A DNA stretch of 64,000 bases from CBDBEU01 sp965204565 (GTDB lineage: Bacteria; Pseudomonadota; Alphaproteobacteria; Rhizobiales; TMED25): assembly GCA_965204565.1 (NCBI GenBank), contig CBDBEU010000005.1:1364001-1428000 (forward strand), in the 5' to 3' direction. The first letter of the stretch is position 1, and each line of letters starts with the position of its first letter. Below are positions 1-8,789 of the stretch, in pieces. The position numbers and the translations under genes are program-made. The notes beneath the pieces were generated by a model. That model saw only the letters and a list, made by a program, of their open reading frames with translations. It was not told where the DNA came from and ran no database searches.

Positions 1-12
1 ACGGAATATTCG

Positions 13-786
13 ATGGATGCATATGCAATGCTCGACGTGCGCTCGCTTTCCAAGCATTTCGGTGGCCTGCGCGCCGTGGACAATTGCAGCTTCTCGGTTG
101 CCAAAGGATCGATCACCGCGCTGATCGGTCCCAATGGCGCGGGAAAGACCACCGCATTCAATTGCATCAGCCGCACCATCTCCCCAACCTCCGGCGAAGT
201 CTGGCTGGAGGGTGAGCGCATCGATCAGCTAAAACCGCACCAGATCACCCAACAGGGCTTGAGCCGAACATTCCAGATCAGCCGCAACCTGGAAGATCTG
301 ACGGTGCTTGAAAACATGGTCGTGCAATCGAAGTTCGTTGGCTGGAAAGCGCTCTTTGGACCCGCCATGACCTCGATTGAACGCGACAAGGCGATGGAGA
401 TTCTTGACTTCCTCAATATCACGCGCCTGGCGCACGAGGAGACCAGTTCGCTTTCCTATGGTCAGAAAAAACTGATGGACTTTGGCGCCCTGTTGATGTC
501 GGAGCCCAAGATCATTCTTCTCGATGAGCCTGCAAGCGGCGTCAATCACCGCCTGCTCGACGATATCATGGAACATATCAGGGCACTGAACGCCGATGGC
601 ATGTCAGTGCTGATTGTCGAGCACAACATGGATGTGGTGATGTCTCTCTCCCACAAGGTCGTGGTCATGGCGTTCGGTCAGATCATTGCTGAGGGCAAAC
701 CGGAAGACATCCAGCGCGATCCGGTGGTGCTGGAAGCCTATCTGGGCAGCAGCACCGCGACTGAGGAGGCACCAGCCGATGCCTGA
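13..786 (+). CDS. livG: Branched-chain amino acid-type ABC transporter ATPase LivG
   Basis: One of two cytoplasmic ATPases that power a HAAT-family importer together with LivH and LivM. The 257-residue protein has a Walker A GPNGAGKTT at residues 39-47, an ABC signature in the form LSYGQ and a Walker B ILLDEP. The long insert between Walker A and the signature and the C-terminal YLG ending are typical of LivG rather than LivF. The gene overlaps livF by 8 bp and heads a livGFHM run. The periplasmic binding protein is not in the window and may lie upstream. An in-frame ATG at 28 is an alternative start. The family call is firm, but the substrate is inferred: such systems also carry amides, urea or short carboxylates. 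Confidence 0.93.
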   Translation: MDAYAMLDVRSLSKHFGGLRAVDNCSFSVAKGSITALIGPNGAGKTTAFNCISRTISPTSGEVWLEGERIDQLKPHQITQQGLSRTFQISRNLEDLTVLENMVVQSKFVGWKALFGPAMTSIERDKAMEILDFLNITRLAHEETSSLSYGQKKLMDFGALLMSEPKIILLDEPASGVNHRLLDDIMEHIRALNADGMSVLIVEHNMDVVMSLSHKVVVMAFGQIIAEGKPEDIQRDPVVLEAYLGSSTATEEAPADA

Positions 787-1510
787 ACTCCTTGAAGTAC
801 GCGATGTTATTACTGGTTATGGAAGCGGACCAGCAATTCTCAATGGCGCGTCGGTTACCGTCCGTCCAGGTCAGATCCAGTGCATTATCGGCCCCAACGG
901 CGCCGGCAAATCGACACTCCTGAAAGCGATCTGCGGCGTGCTGCCTTTGCGTGAAGGCAGCGTCAGTTTTGAGGGGAAGCGGATAGACGGCCTGCGGCCT
1001 GATCAAATCCTGCGCAAAGGCATTTGCTTCGTGCCACAGGAGCGCGCCCTATTCGGCCGTATGAGCGTGCGCGAAAACCTGCGCATGGGCGGTTATGTGC
1101 TAAATGATCGCGCGGAACTTGAGTGCCGCATTGATGATGTGCTGGGCCGCTTTCCGATCCTGCGCGAACGTGAAAGCCAGCTCGCCACCACAATGTCCGG
1201 CGGCCAGCAACAAATGCTGACCATGGCGCGCACCATGATCGTGCGCCCGCAGATCGTCATGCTTGATGAACCCTCCCTCGGTCTTGCACCAAAAATCGTG
1301 GCGCAGGTCTACGAGATTATCCAAATGCTGCGTGATGAAGGCATCACCGTGCTGCTGGTCGAGCAGAATGCCTTGATGGGCCTCAAGAACGCCGATTGGG
1401 GCGTGGTGCTCGATCTCGGCAAGACGTTGTTCGAGGGCCCGGCTGAGGAAATCCGCGCCGACCCACGCATCCAGGAACTCTATCTCGGCCGCAAATCAAA
1501 GGCCGCCTGA
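779..1510 (+). CDS. livF: Branched-chain amino acid-type ABC transporter ATPase LivF
   Basis: Second ATPase of the importer, 243 residues. Walker A GPNGAGKST lies at residues 38-46, the signature is MSGGQQQ and Walker B is VMLDEPSLGLAP, a LivF hallmark. The ATG at 779 is chosen because it starts the conserved N-terminus MPELLEVRDV and overlaps the end of livG by 8 bp, which suggests translational coupling. The reading frame is open further upstream, but those codons overlap livG and are not family-like. It is followed after 9 bp by livH. Confidence 0.93.
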   Translation: MPELLEVRDVITGYGSGPAILNGASVTVRPGQIQCIIGPNGAGKSTLLKAICGVLPLREGSVSFEGKRIDGLRPDQILRKGICFVPQERALFGRMSVRENLRMGGYVLNDRAELECRIDDVLGRFPILRERESQLATTMSGGQQQMLTMARTMIVRPQIVMLDEPSLGLAPKIVAQVYEIIQMLRDEGITVLLVEQNALMGLKNADWGVVLDLGKTLFEGPAEEIRADPRIQELYLGRKSKAA

Positions 1511-1519
1511 GGAAACCCC

Positions 1520-2398
1520 ATGACCAACGCACTCCAGGTCCTGATACTGGGCATCCTCCTTGGTGGCGTTTACGCACTGATGGCATCAGGCCTGACACTG
1601 ATCTTCGGTGTCATGCGGATCGTCAATCTCGCCCACCCGATCATGGTGATCTGGGGAGCCTTTCTGGCTTATTGGCTGTTCAAGCTTTACGGCATCGATC
1701 CGATTGTCGTGATGCCGCTTTCCGCCATCTTCATGTTTTTTATCGGAATTTTCCTTTACAAGCTTGTTTACGCAAAGGAAGCAGCCAGCGCGAAATACTC
1801 GGAAATGACCGTGCTCCTGACCTTTGCAGTGGCGCTGGTATTCGACGGCGCGGCATCGACAGCCTTTTCCAATACCCAACGCGTGACCAACCCGTCCTAT
1901 GCCACCGACGCCTTCATTCTCGGTGATCTGTTCATTCCCACCGCGCAGCTTTACGCCGGCATCGTCTCCATCGTCCTGATCGGCTCCCTGTTCGCCTTTC
2001 TCCAGTTCACCCGCATCGGCTACGCCATCCGCGCCACCACCCAGAACCGCACCGCTGCGGGTCTGCTGGGCGTCAATGTCGCCTTCATTTCGCTTCTCAC
2101 CTTTGCCATCGGCTCGGCGCTCGCCGGTGCCAGTGGAGCGCTGGTGAGTTTTGTATTTTCCTTCTTCCCGGCCAAGCACTGGGAATGGATCGCCATTCTC
2201 ATGTCGCTGGTGGTTCTGGGCGGCATGGGCAAGCTCGTCGGCACCGTGGTCGGCGCCTTTGTGCTGTCCATCATTGCGGCTTTTGTCGGCACCTATGCGG
2301 GCGCCACCTGGTCAACGCTGACTTTCTTCCTGGCGCTTTTCTTCATTCTGCTGATCCGGCCGCAGGGGCTGTTCGGCGATCCAATCGAGAACGATTGA
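1520..2398 (+). CDS. livH: ABC transporter permease LivH
   Basis: Inner-membrane permease of 292 residues with about eight hydrophobic segments. It opens with the LivH-typical N-terminus around LGGVYALMASGLTLIFGV and the conserved HP motif (NLAHP), and ends with LLIRPQGLFG, the family's C-terminal signature. It forms the translocation path with LivM. The start is preceded by GAGGAAACCCC. The single base between its stop and the livM ATG implies co-translation. Confidence 0.92.
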   Translation: MTNALQVLILGILLGGVYALMASGLTLIFGVMRIVNLAHPIMVIWGAFLAYWLFKLYGIDPIVVMPLSAIFMFFIGIFLYKLVYAKEAASAKYSEMTVLLTFAVALVFDGAASTAFSNTQRVTNPSYATDAFILGDLFIPTAQLYAGIVSIVLIGSLFAFLQFTRIGYAIRATTQNRTAAGLLGVNVAFISLLTFAIGSALAGASGALVSFVFSFFPAKHWEWIAILMSLVVLGGMGKLVGTVVGAFVLSIIAAFVGTYAGATWSTLTFFLALFFILLIRPQGLFGDPIEND

Positions 2399-2399
2399 C

Positions 2400-3446
2400 A
2401 TGAGCACCGATTCAACCGGTTCCCAGGAAATTGACGAGGTCGTCGCGGCCAGGCGCGAGATGAATCAGCGCCTTGCACGCGCGCGCCGCGATGACAGGTC
2501 CTGGGGTTTTGCCATCGGATTTGTGATTCTCATGGCCGCCCTGCCGCTGCTCCAGTTCACCGGCAATGCCAATTACGTGCTGCACATGGCGCTCTACACC
2601 TTCATGTACATCGCCATGTCCTCGGCATGGAATATTGTCGGTGGCTATACCGGCTATATCTCACTGGGACACAATGTGTTTTTCGGCATTGGTGGCTATT
2701 TTTCCGGCATGCTGTTCGCTGGCGCCGGCATCTCGACGTTGATTACTGCACCACTTGCCGGCCTCGTGGCCGCTGTCGCAGGAGTATTTGTCGGGCTGAT
2801 CACGCTGCGCGTACGCGGGCCGTCCTTCATCATCTCATCGATCGCGCTTTTGATGATCATGCGCATCGTTTTTGACAATTGGGACTATGTGGGCGGATCG
2901 AACGGACTCACCATGCCGGTGAACTCGCTTGACGTGCGCTGGACCAAACTGCCCTATTTCTACGCCATGCTGGTGATCGCGATTGTCACCGTGATTGCAT
3001 CCTACAAGATCAAGCATTCGAAATTCGGACTTGGTTTGCGTGCGCTCAGTCAGGACGAAACCAAGTCCGAATGCGCCGGTATCAACACCCAAGCTTACAA
3101 GATCATGGCGTTTGCCATCTCGGCCTTTTTTGTCGGCATGTGCGGTGCGGTGTGGGGCGAATATCTGACCTATATCCGGCCCAACATCTTCCTCATCATT
3201 CTGGTCGCCGCCAACATGGTGTTGATGTGCATTATTGGCGGCAAGGGAACGGTCACCGGGCCGATCGTCGGTACCATCCTGATCGTCGTCTTCAATGAGT
3301 ACATGGTCTATGAATTTGGCGCCAGTGCGATCAATATTCTGGGCACTGGCGTGGTCATGTTGATAACGCTGATGTTCTTTCCGCTGGGCATCATCGGCAC
3401 GCTGGCCAAGAAGAACCGGCTGCCACGCTTCCTCGACTGGGATTAG
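2400..3446 (+). CDS. livM: ABC transporter permease LivM
   Basis: Second permease, 348 residues. It has a polar N-terminal extension of about 35 residues, then the LivM core with the conserved GYTGYISLGHN motif and the coupling-helix region GLRALSQDETKSECAGI. The coding sequence is complete. Its stop codon TAG is formed at the junction with an IS5-family element that inserted at the TA of what was probably a TAA stop, so the protein is unchanged. Transcription into anything once downstream is likely interrupted. Confidence 0.92.
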   Translation: MSTDSTGSQEIDEVVAARREMNQRLARARRDDRSWGFAIGFVILMAALPLLQFTGNANYVLHMALYTFMYIAMSSAWNIVGGYTGYISLGHNVFFGIGGYFSGMLFAGAGISTLITAPLAGLVAAVAGVFVGLITLRVRGPSFIISSIALLMIMRIVFDNWDYVGGSNGLTMPVNSLDVRWTKLPYFYAMLVIAIVTVIASYKIKHSKFGLGLRALSQDETKSECAGINTQAYKIMAFAISAFFVGMCGAVWGEYLTYIRPNIFLIILVAANMVLMCIIGGKGTVTGPIVGTILIVVFNEYMVYEFGASAINILGTGVVMLITLMFFPLGIIGTLAKKNRLPRFLDWD

Positions 3447-4142
3447 GGTCTGGACTCATTATAGCCACGAGATGGGGACTGCGGCGCGCGCGACAGCTGC
3501 CATGACGTTTTTAATGTTGCGCTCGAAGCGAGTTGCGATGCGCCGCCCGTCTTTGAGGCGGCAGAACATGCGTTCGATGATATTTCGCTCCCTGTAGACG
3601 GCCTGATCGTCGTGATATCGGATCTTGCGGTTCTTTCGCGGCGGGATGACGGGCCCGGTCCCGCGCTCTTCAAGCCGTTCGCGCAGTTCCCGGCCGTCAC
3701 GACCTTTGTCGGCGACAATTTTGGCGGATGGCGGCATGGCCTCGATGCAGCGCTGTGCGACCTTGCAATCATGCACGTTTCCGGGCGTCGGGAGCAGGAC
3801 GCAGGGGCGGTCCTTGGTCGCAGACGGCGTGGAGCCCGGTGTTGCGTCCGCCTTTGGTAAGGCCGATACCATGGGCCAGGGGCCCCTTTCCCGCCGCCAG
3901 CGCAGCGATGAACCTTGATGCAGGAGTTGTCGATGAACAGCCGGTCAGGCGTATCCTCAGCGCAGCGCATGGACGATCATCAACGCGCTTCCTGCCGCGC
4001 ACATCGGTCGGCAGAAGCGGTGCGATCCGGGCCTGCTGAAAATCGGAAAACCAGAAGAAATCATACATCTCGTTAACTCCTCATCGGAGGCAATGAACCA
4101 TCCCCAGATCAAATCGGGAAGACGGTTATTGGGGCCGGACTC
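3446..4142 (-). mobile_element. IS5-family element, internally deleted, transposase broken
   Basis: The ends GGGTCTGGACTC at the left and the complement of GAGTCCGGCCCC at the right form an imperfect inverted repeat flanked by TA on both sides (3444-3445 and 4143-4144). The minus strand encodes pieces of an IS5-family DDE transposase: an N-terminal piece with PLLPTDVRG near 4068, and a C-terminal piece at 3459-3872 with VIPPRKNRKIRY and ERMFCRLKDGRR, which carries the catalytic Glu. About 150 bp after VDDRP is missing and the middle changes frame. The length of 697 bp compares with 849 bp for the relative at 62426. It is non-autonomous but keeps both ends, so it could move if transposase were supplied in trans. 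Confidence 0.85.
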
Positions 4143-4208
4143 TAATCACCGTTGAGTGCCAAAGCCAAACCGGATCGCACCGTCCAGCCCCCGCGCTTGC
4201 GCCACATT

Positions 4209-4410
4209 AAACCCGCATTCCCCAAGTGATCCGCTGGTTTTGCTGTTCTGATCGCAGTATTTTCGTTATAACTCATTGAGTTGGCGGCTGCGAATGGCGG
4301 GTTTTATGGATCACCCGGAGGGTGCGGGAGCTGGATGATACGCTCGGTCTGTCCGATCCTGGGGCTGGTGCGTTGCGCGATAGCCTTTTGGGCAAGAACA
4401 CCGTCGCCTG
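4209..4410 (+). pseudogene. IS1380-family transposase, N-terminal remnant
   Basis: A short plus-strand stretch around 4325-4400 reads RELDDTLGLSD followed by RDSLLGKNT. This is the N-terminal signature of IS1380-family transposases, which have FRELDD, GLTD and GKNTRH. An upstream CATTCCCCAA at about 4213 matches the terminal repeat of the larger IS1380 relic at 16786-18263. Everything after the GKNT motif is gone. The rest of 4143-4506 shows no recognisable gene. Confidence 0.55.
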
Positions 4411-4506
4411 CCGCACATACTGGGAACAGCGCGCGCCACACTTAGAGGAAAGTGCCGAACCTGAAATTGGCACACACCAAATAATTGTTCTGTGAAAGGT
4501 CGTTAG

Positions 4507-4581
4507 TGGCGCGCCCTAGGGGAGTCGAACCCCTCTTTCCAGGTTGAAAACCTGGCGTCCTAACCGATAGACGAAGGGCGC
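4507..4581 (-). tRNA. tRNA-Glu (anticodon TTC)
   Basis: The minus strand folds into a full cloverleaf. The acceptor stem GCGCCCT pairs with AGGGCGC, the D arm contains TCTATCGGTTAGGAC, the anticodon stem CCAGG/CCTGG encloses the loop with TTC, and the T arm has GGGGTTCGACTCCCC. The discriminator is G, and CCA is encoded (4507-4509 on the complement). It supplies Glu-tRNA for the GltX encoded at 29889, and belongs to the same translation module as GatCAB at 46027. Confidence 0.97.
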
Positions 4582-4593
4582 TGACCGGGCCCG

Positions 4594-4622
4594 CTTATAT
4601 CGGCTGGCCCAGCGGGCGGCAA
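4594..4622 (-). promoter_or_regulatory. Promoter of tRNA-Glu
   Basis: On the minus strand, TTGCCG (4622-4617) and TATAAG (4599-4594) are separated by exactly 17 bp. The -10 ends 12 bp before the tRNA 5' end. This fits the alphaproteobacterial housekeeping sigma consensus. Seen in sequence only, with no start-site data. Confidence 0.6.
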
Positions 4623-4654
4623 GCATGGACTGGACCATGTTCCCTCCCCGCCAA

Positions 4655-6478
4655 TCAACGCGGTAATGCCGCATCGTCAATCATCAATTGAATGGTCTCG
4701 CGACCCTGCCAATGGTTGCGCTTGAGCTTGCCGGCTATGTGCAGCGCGCCCTGACCGCCAGCAGACAATGCCTCGCCCATCGGTGTTCCTGCGGCGCGAA
4801 AAGCGATGGCCTCAAGGCGGCGGCCGTCCTCGGCCTTCAGGCTCACGCGGATATGGCCATTACCGACCGTCTTGGCATAGGAGACACGGTGCGAGGCAAA
4901 GGCAAATCGTGGCTCCGGATGGCCGCGACCGAAGGGCCCTGCCCGGTCGACCAGCGCCATCAGCTCAAAAGTTGCACTGCCGGCGGTGAGCGGGCCGTCA
5001 ATCGACAAATGGTCCTCACCGCGCCCGGCGCTGACCGCCTCGGCCAGCGCGTTTTGCAGGAAGCCGGCAAGGGCATCAATGCGATCAGACGCGATGGTCA
5101 GTCCCGCTGCCATGGCATGGCCGCCGCCCTTTTGCGCATGGCCGGCATCGACGGCAGCCCTGATGGCAGTGCCGAGGTCGACGCCTGCAACCGAACGGCC
5201 CGATCCGCGCCCGCGCCCATCCTTGTCCAAAGCAATGGCGATGGCAGGCGTGCGATAGCGCTCGACTAGGCGCGCGGCGACAAGACCGACGACGCCCGGA
5301 TGCCAGTTTTGAGAGGCAACGGTGATTGCGCTTGCCGCGCCATCGGCAAGGCCTGCCTGTTCCACCATCTCGCAGGCTTGCTCCAGCGCCGCAGCCTCAA
5401 TCGCCTGGCGCTCGGCATTGAGGCGCTCAAGCTCATCGGCGATTGCTGCAACTTCACTTGCCTCGTTGCTAGCCAAAAGCCGGTAGCCGAGTTCGGAGCG
5501 GCCAATGCGCCCGCCGGCATTGATGCGCGGGCCCAGCATGAACCCCAGATGATAAACCGATGCCGGGCCCGACAACCTTGTGCGGTCGGCAAGCGCTACC
5601 AATCCGGCCAGATCGCGGCGCTGGATGAGGCGCAAGCCTTGCGTGACAAAGGCGCGATTGAGCCCGGCAAGGGGCACCACGTCGCATACCGTGGCCAGCG
5701 CCACCAGCGGCAGCAGGCTGACCAGATCGGGTTCTCCTGCATCTGAAAATGCGCCGCGCCGGCGCAACTCACGATTGACGGCGACCAGGGTCATGAACAC
5801 CACCCCGGCAGCGGCCAGATATTCAAGCCCCGCCATATCATCGAGACGCTTGGGATTGACGACACCTGCCACATCGGGGAGCACCTCGCCCGCCTGATGA
5901 TGGTCGAGCACGATGACATCCGCATGGCCGGCAATGGCGGCAAACGCGTCGGCGGCGGCAATACCGCAATCGACAGTGACGATCAGGCTGGCGCCGCCAT
6001 CGGCAAGCCGCCCCAGCGCCTCGGCGTTGGGGCCGTAACCTTCGGTGATGCGGTCTGGAACGTGAACCACAAGATCGCGGCCAAGGCTGTGCAGATAGCG
6101 CGACATGAGGGCAGCGCTGGCGGCGCCATCGACATCATAGTCGGCAAGAACCGCGATCTGTTCGCCCCCGACAATCGCATCGGCAATACGGCTTGCCGCG
6201 CGATCCATGTCGCGCAGAACCGAGGGGTCAGGCATGGCGGCTTTGAGGGTCGGCTCAAGAAAATGCGGCAGATCGTCGAGCGCCACGCCCCTAGCCGACA
6301 GAATGCGCGCGATCAGCAGCGGCAGCTCGTGATGCTCGGCTATGGCATTGGCGATGCGCTCGTCGAAAGTGCGCGGCCGCCAGGACTTGCCGCGCAGCGA
6401 CCGGGAGACGTTGAAGACGTTTCGCTCGGTTTGACGCGCGCGTTGTTGGTTCAAAGATCCGGCGGGCGCCGATATCAA
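4655..6478 (-). CDS. recJ: Single-stranded-DNA-specific 5'-3' exonuclease RecJ
   Basis: RecJ degrades single-stranded DNA 5' to 3' in RecF-type recombination and mismatch repair. The 607-residue protein has the DHH phosphoesterase core with DYDVDG at 113-118 and LDHH at 191-194, then a DHHA1 domain with GGHAMAAG, and a C-terminal OB-fold region from about residue 480. All metal-binding motifs are present. The first in-frame start is a TTG at 6478 overlapping the glpX stop (TTGA). No internal ATG precedes the conserved region, so TTG is taken as the start, with coupling to glpX. Order glpX-recJ after alaC-hom is known in Hyphomicrobiales. Confidence 0.93.
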   Translation of the reverse strand: MISAPAGSLNQQRARQTERNVFNVSRSLRGKSWRPRTFDERIANAIAEHHELPLLIARILSARGVALDDLPHFLEPTLKAAMPDPSVLRDMDRAASRIADAIVGGEQIAVLADYDVDGAASAALMSRYLHSLGRDLVVHVPDRITEGYGPNAEALGRLADGGASLIVTVDCGIAAADAFAAIAGHADVIVLDHHQAGEVLPDVAGVVNPKRLDDMAGLEYLAAAGVVFMTLVAVNRELRRRGAFSDAGEPDLVSLLPLVALATVCDVVPLAGLNRAFVTQGLRLIQRRDLAGLVALADRTRLSGPASVYHLGFMLGPRINAGGRIGRSELGYRLLASNEASEVAAIADELERLNAERQAIEAAALEQACEMVEQAGLADGAASAITVASQNWHPGVVGLVAARLVERYRTPAIAIALDKDGRGRGSGRSVAGVDLGTAIRAAVDAGHAQKGGGHAMAAGLTIASDRIDALAGFLQNALAEAVSAGRGEDHLSIDGPLTAGSATFELMALVDRAGPFGRGHPEPRFAFASHRVSYAKTVGNGHIRVSLKAEDGRRLEAIAFRAAGTPMGEALSAGGQGALHIAGKLKRNHWQGRETIQLMIDDAALPR

Positions 6479-7452
6479 GTGAACTTGTCCATGCGCGCAT
6501 GTTCGGACTTGATCCAGCGCACTGTGCCGCTGATCGAACGCATCACCACGGTTTCGGTGATGACATCGTCTGCGCGAAACCGCACGCCGCTCAGCATCGA
6601 ACCGTCGGTCACGCCGGTGGCGGCAAAAAGCACATCGCCGGCGGCGAGGTCATGCAGCGAGTGGATCTTGTCGAGATCCTTGATCCCCATGCGGGTGGCG
6701 CGCTCGCCCTCCTCCTTGGTTCGGATCACCAGCCGTCCTTGCATCTGACCGCTAATGCATCTGAGCGCAGCGGCGGCCAGCACGCCCTCGGGTGCGCCGC
6801 CAATACCCATATAGATGTCGATGTCGGTCTCGGCCGGATTGGTGGTGGCGATGACGCCGGCAATATCGCCATCGGTGATCAGATGAACGCGCCCTCCGGC
6901 AGAGCGCACCGCCTCGATGTGTTCGGCATGGCGCGGCCGGTCGAGAATGCAGGCGGTGATCTGGTTGGTGGGAACGCCCTTGGCCTTGGCGAGTTCGCGA
7001 ATATTGTCCGCAGGCCCAGCGTCGATATCGACCAGACCCTCAGGATAGCCGCCGCCAATGGCGATCTTGTCCATATACGTGTCGGGCGCGTTCAGCATGC
7101 CGCCACCTTCTGACATCGCCAGAACCGCAAGCGAATTGGGCATCGATTTGGCGCACAGTGTGGTGCCTTCGAGCGGATCGAGCGCGATATCGACCTGCGG
7201 CCCGTTGCCGTTGCCGACCTTCTCGCCGATATACAGCATCGGCGCTTCGTCACGCTCGCCCTCGCCAATCACCACAGTGCCGGTAATATCGAGAGTGTTG
7301 AGTTCGGTGCGCATCGCATCTACAGCAGCCTGGTCAGCCGCAACCTCGTTGCCGCACCCGCGATGATGGGCTGCGGCAACGGCGGCGCGCTCGGTAACGC
7401 GCGCCAGTTCGAGCGCATATACGCGGTTAAGGCTGGCCTTTATTGCACTCAT
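6475..7452 (-). CDS. glpX: Class II fructose-1,6-bisphosphatase GlpX
   Basis: Removes the C1 phosphate of fructose 1,6-bisphosphate in gluconeogenesis. The 325-residue protein carries the class II signatures GEGERDEAPM (63-72) and DPLEGTT (92-98), plus GIGGAPEGV in the substrate-binding loop. It has the usual length for the family. It lies 23 bp downstream of hom on the minus strand and overlaps recJ by 4 bp, so it is probably co-transcribed as alaC-hom-glpX-recJ. Confidence 0.95.
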   Translation of the reverse strand: MSAIKASLNRVYALELARVTERAAVAAAHHRGCGNEVAADQAAVDAMRTELNTLDITGTVVIGEGERDEAPMLYIGEKVGNGNGPQVDIALDPLEGTTLCAKSMPNSLAVLAMSEGGGMLNAPDTYMDKIAIGGGYPEGLVDIDAGPADNIRELAKAKGVPTNQITACILDRPRHAEHIEAVRSAGGRVHLITDGDIAGVIATTNPAETDIDIYMGIGGAPEGVLAAAALRCISGQMQGRLVIRTKEEGERATRMGIKDLDKIHSLHDLAAGDVLFAATGVTDGSMLSGVRFRADDVITETVVMRSISGTVRWIKSEHARMDKFT

Positions 7453-7475
7453 CCCTGCCCCCTCGTCTTTTTATC

Positions 7476-8789
7476 TCAGGTCGGTTCTATTCGGATCATC
7501 TGGGCGCGGCCGACAATGTGCCCGTCATGTTCGATCTGCTCAAGGGCGGCGCGCACCGCTGCCTCTGTGGTTTCATGGGTGATCAACGTGACGGGAACCG
7601 GCTCTGGTTCACCGGTGTCGGACGGCGATGCCGGGCGGCTGCACTGGCGGATCGAATCCAGTGAAATCCCCTGATGCGCCATGCGTCCGGCAATCGCGGC
7701 CATGGCGCCGGGGCGGTCGAGCACGTCCAGGCCGACATAGTAGCCGCCCTCATGCGCGCGCATTCTGGCACGCTCATAAGGTGCCAGGGTACCGGTCGGG
7801 CGGCCGAATGCCGGCGGCGTGTCGCCGCGCGCCACATCGATAATGTCGCCGACAACGGCCGAGGCGGTAGGCTCGGCGCCGGCGCCACGTCCAAACAGCA
7901 TCACTTCGCCGACGAAATCGCCCTCGACGACCACGGCGTTGAAAGCATCACCAACCTCGGCAATGGCCGAGCCGCGTGGCACCAATGTCGGATGCACCCG
8001 CTGCTCGATCCCGGTGTCGGTCTTCTGTGATACACTCAAGAGTTTGATCCGGTAGCCAAAATCGGCCGCAGCCTCAATATCGGCGGCGGTTATATTCTCG
8101 ATACCCTCCACATAGACAGCATCGAAATCGACCCTAGTGCCATATGCCAGGCTGGTCAGCAGCGCCAGTTTGTGGGCGGCATCGATACCGCCAACGTCAA
8201 AGCTCGGATCGGCCTCGGCATAGCCCAGCTTCTGAGCATCTTCCAGCACGTCGGCAAAATCACGGCCATCGCGTTCCATCACCGTCAGGATGTAATTGCA
8301 GGTGCCGTTCAGGATGCCATAGACACGCTCGACCTCATTGGCGGTGAAGCTCTCACGCATCGCCTTGACGATCGGAATACCGCCGGCAACGGCGGCCTCA
8401 TACATTAAGGCTGCGCCATGCGCCTCACCCAGGCCGGCAAGTTCGGTCCCGTGATGGGCGAGCAGCGCCTTGTTGGCGGTGACCACATCAACACCGCGCG
8501 CCAGGGCCGCCTCGACGGCCGCCTTGGCGACCCTATCCTCGCCACCGATCAGTTCAACGAAAATGTCGATCTCGCCTTCGCGCGCCAGACCAACCGGATC
8601 ATCGTGCCAGGTAAAAGCGGAAATATCGATGCCGCGGTCGCGTCCCTTTGAGCGCGCGCTGACGCCGGTGATCTCGATCGGACAGCCAATGCGGTTTGCA
8701 ATATCGCCGCCATGCTTGTCGAGCAACTGCACAACGCCTGTGCCGACGGTGCCGAGCCCGGCAATGCCAATGCGCACCGGTTTACTCAT
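7476..8789 (-). CDS. hom: Homoserine dehydrogenase
   Basis: Reduces aspartate semialdehyde to homoserine, the branch toward threonine and methionine. The 437-residue protein has an NAD(P)-binding GLGTVG at 11-16, the homoserine dehydrogenase signature GILNGTCNYIL, the catalytic block AQKLGYAEADPSFDVGG, and a C-terminal ACT domain (YVGLDVLDRPGAMAAIAG) for threonine feedback. Its ATG overlaps the alaC stop by 4 bp (ATGA), consistent with one operon. Confidence 0.96.
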   Translation of the reverse strand: MSKPVRIGIAGLGTVGTGVVQLLDKHGGDIANRIGCPIEITGVSARSKGRDRGIDISAFTWHDDPVGLAREGEIDIFVELIGGEDRVAKAAVEAALARGVDVVTANKALLAHHGTELAGLGEAHGAALMYEAAVAGGIPIVKAMRESFTANEVERVYGILNGTCNYILTVMERDGRDFADVLEDAQKLGYAEADPSFDVGGIDAAHKLALLTSLAYGTRVDFDAVYVEGIENITAADIEAAADFGYRIKLLSVSQKTDTGIEQRVHPTLVPRGSAIAEVGDAFNAVVVEGDFVGEVMLFGRGAGAEPTASAVVGDIIDVARGDTPPAFGRPTGTLAPYERARMRAHEGGYYVGLDVLDRPGAMAAIAGRMAHQGISLDSIRQCSRPASPSDTGEPEPVPVTLITHETTEAAVRAALEQIEHDGHIVGRAQMIRIEPT

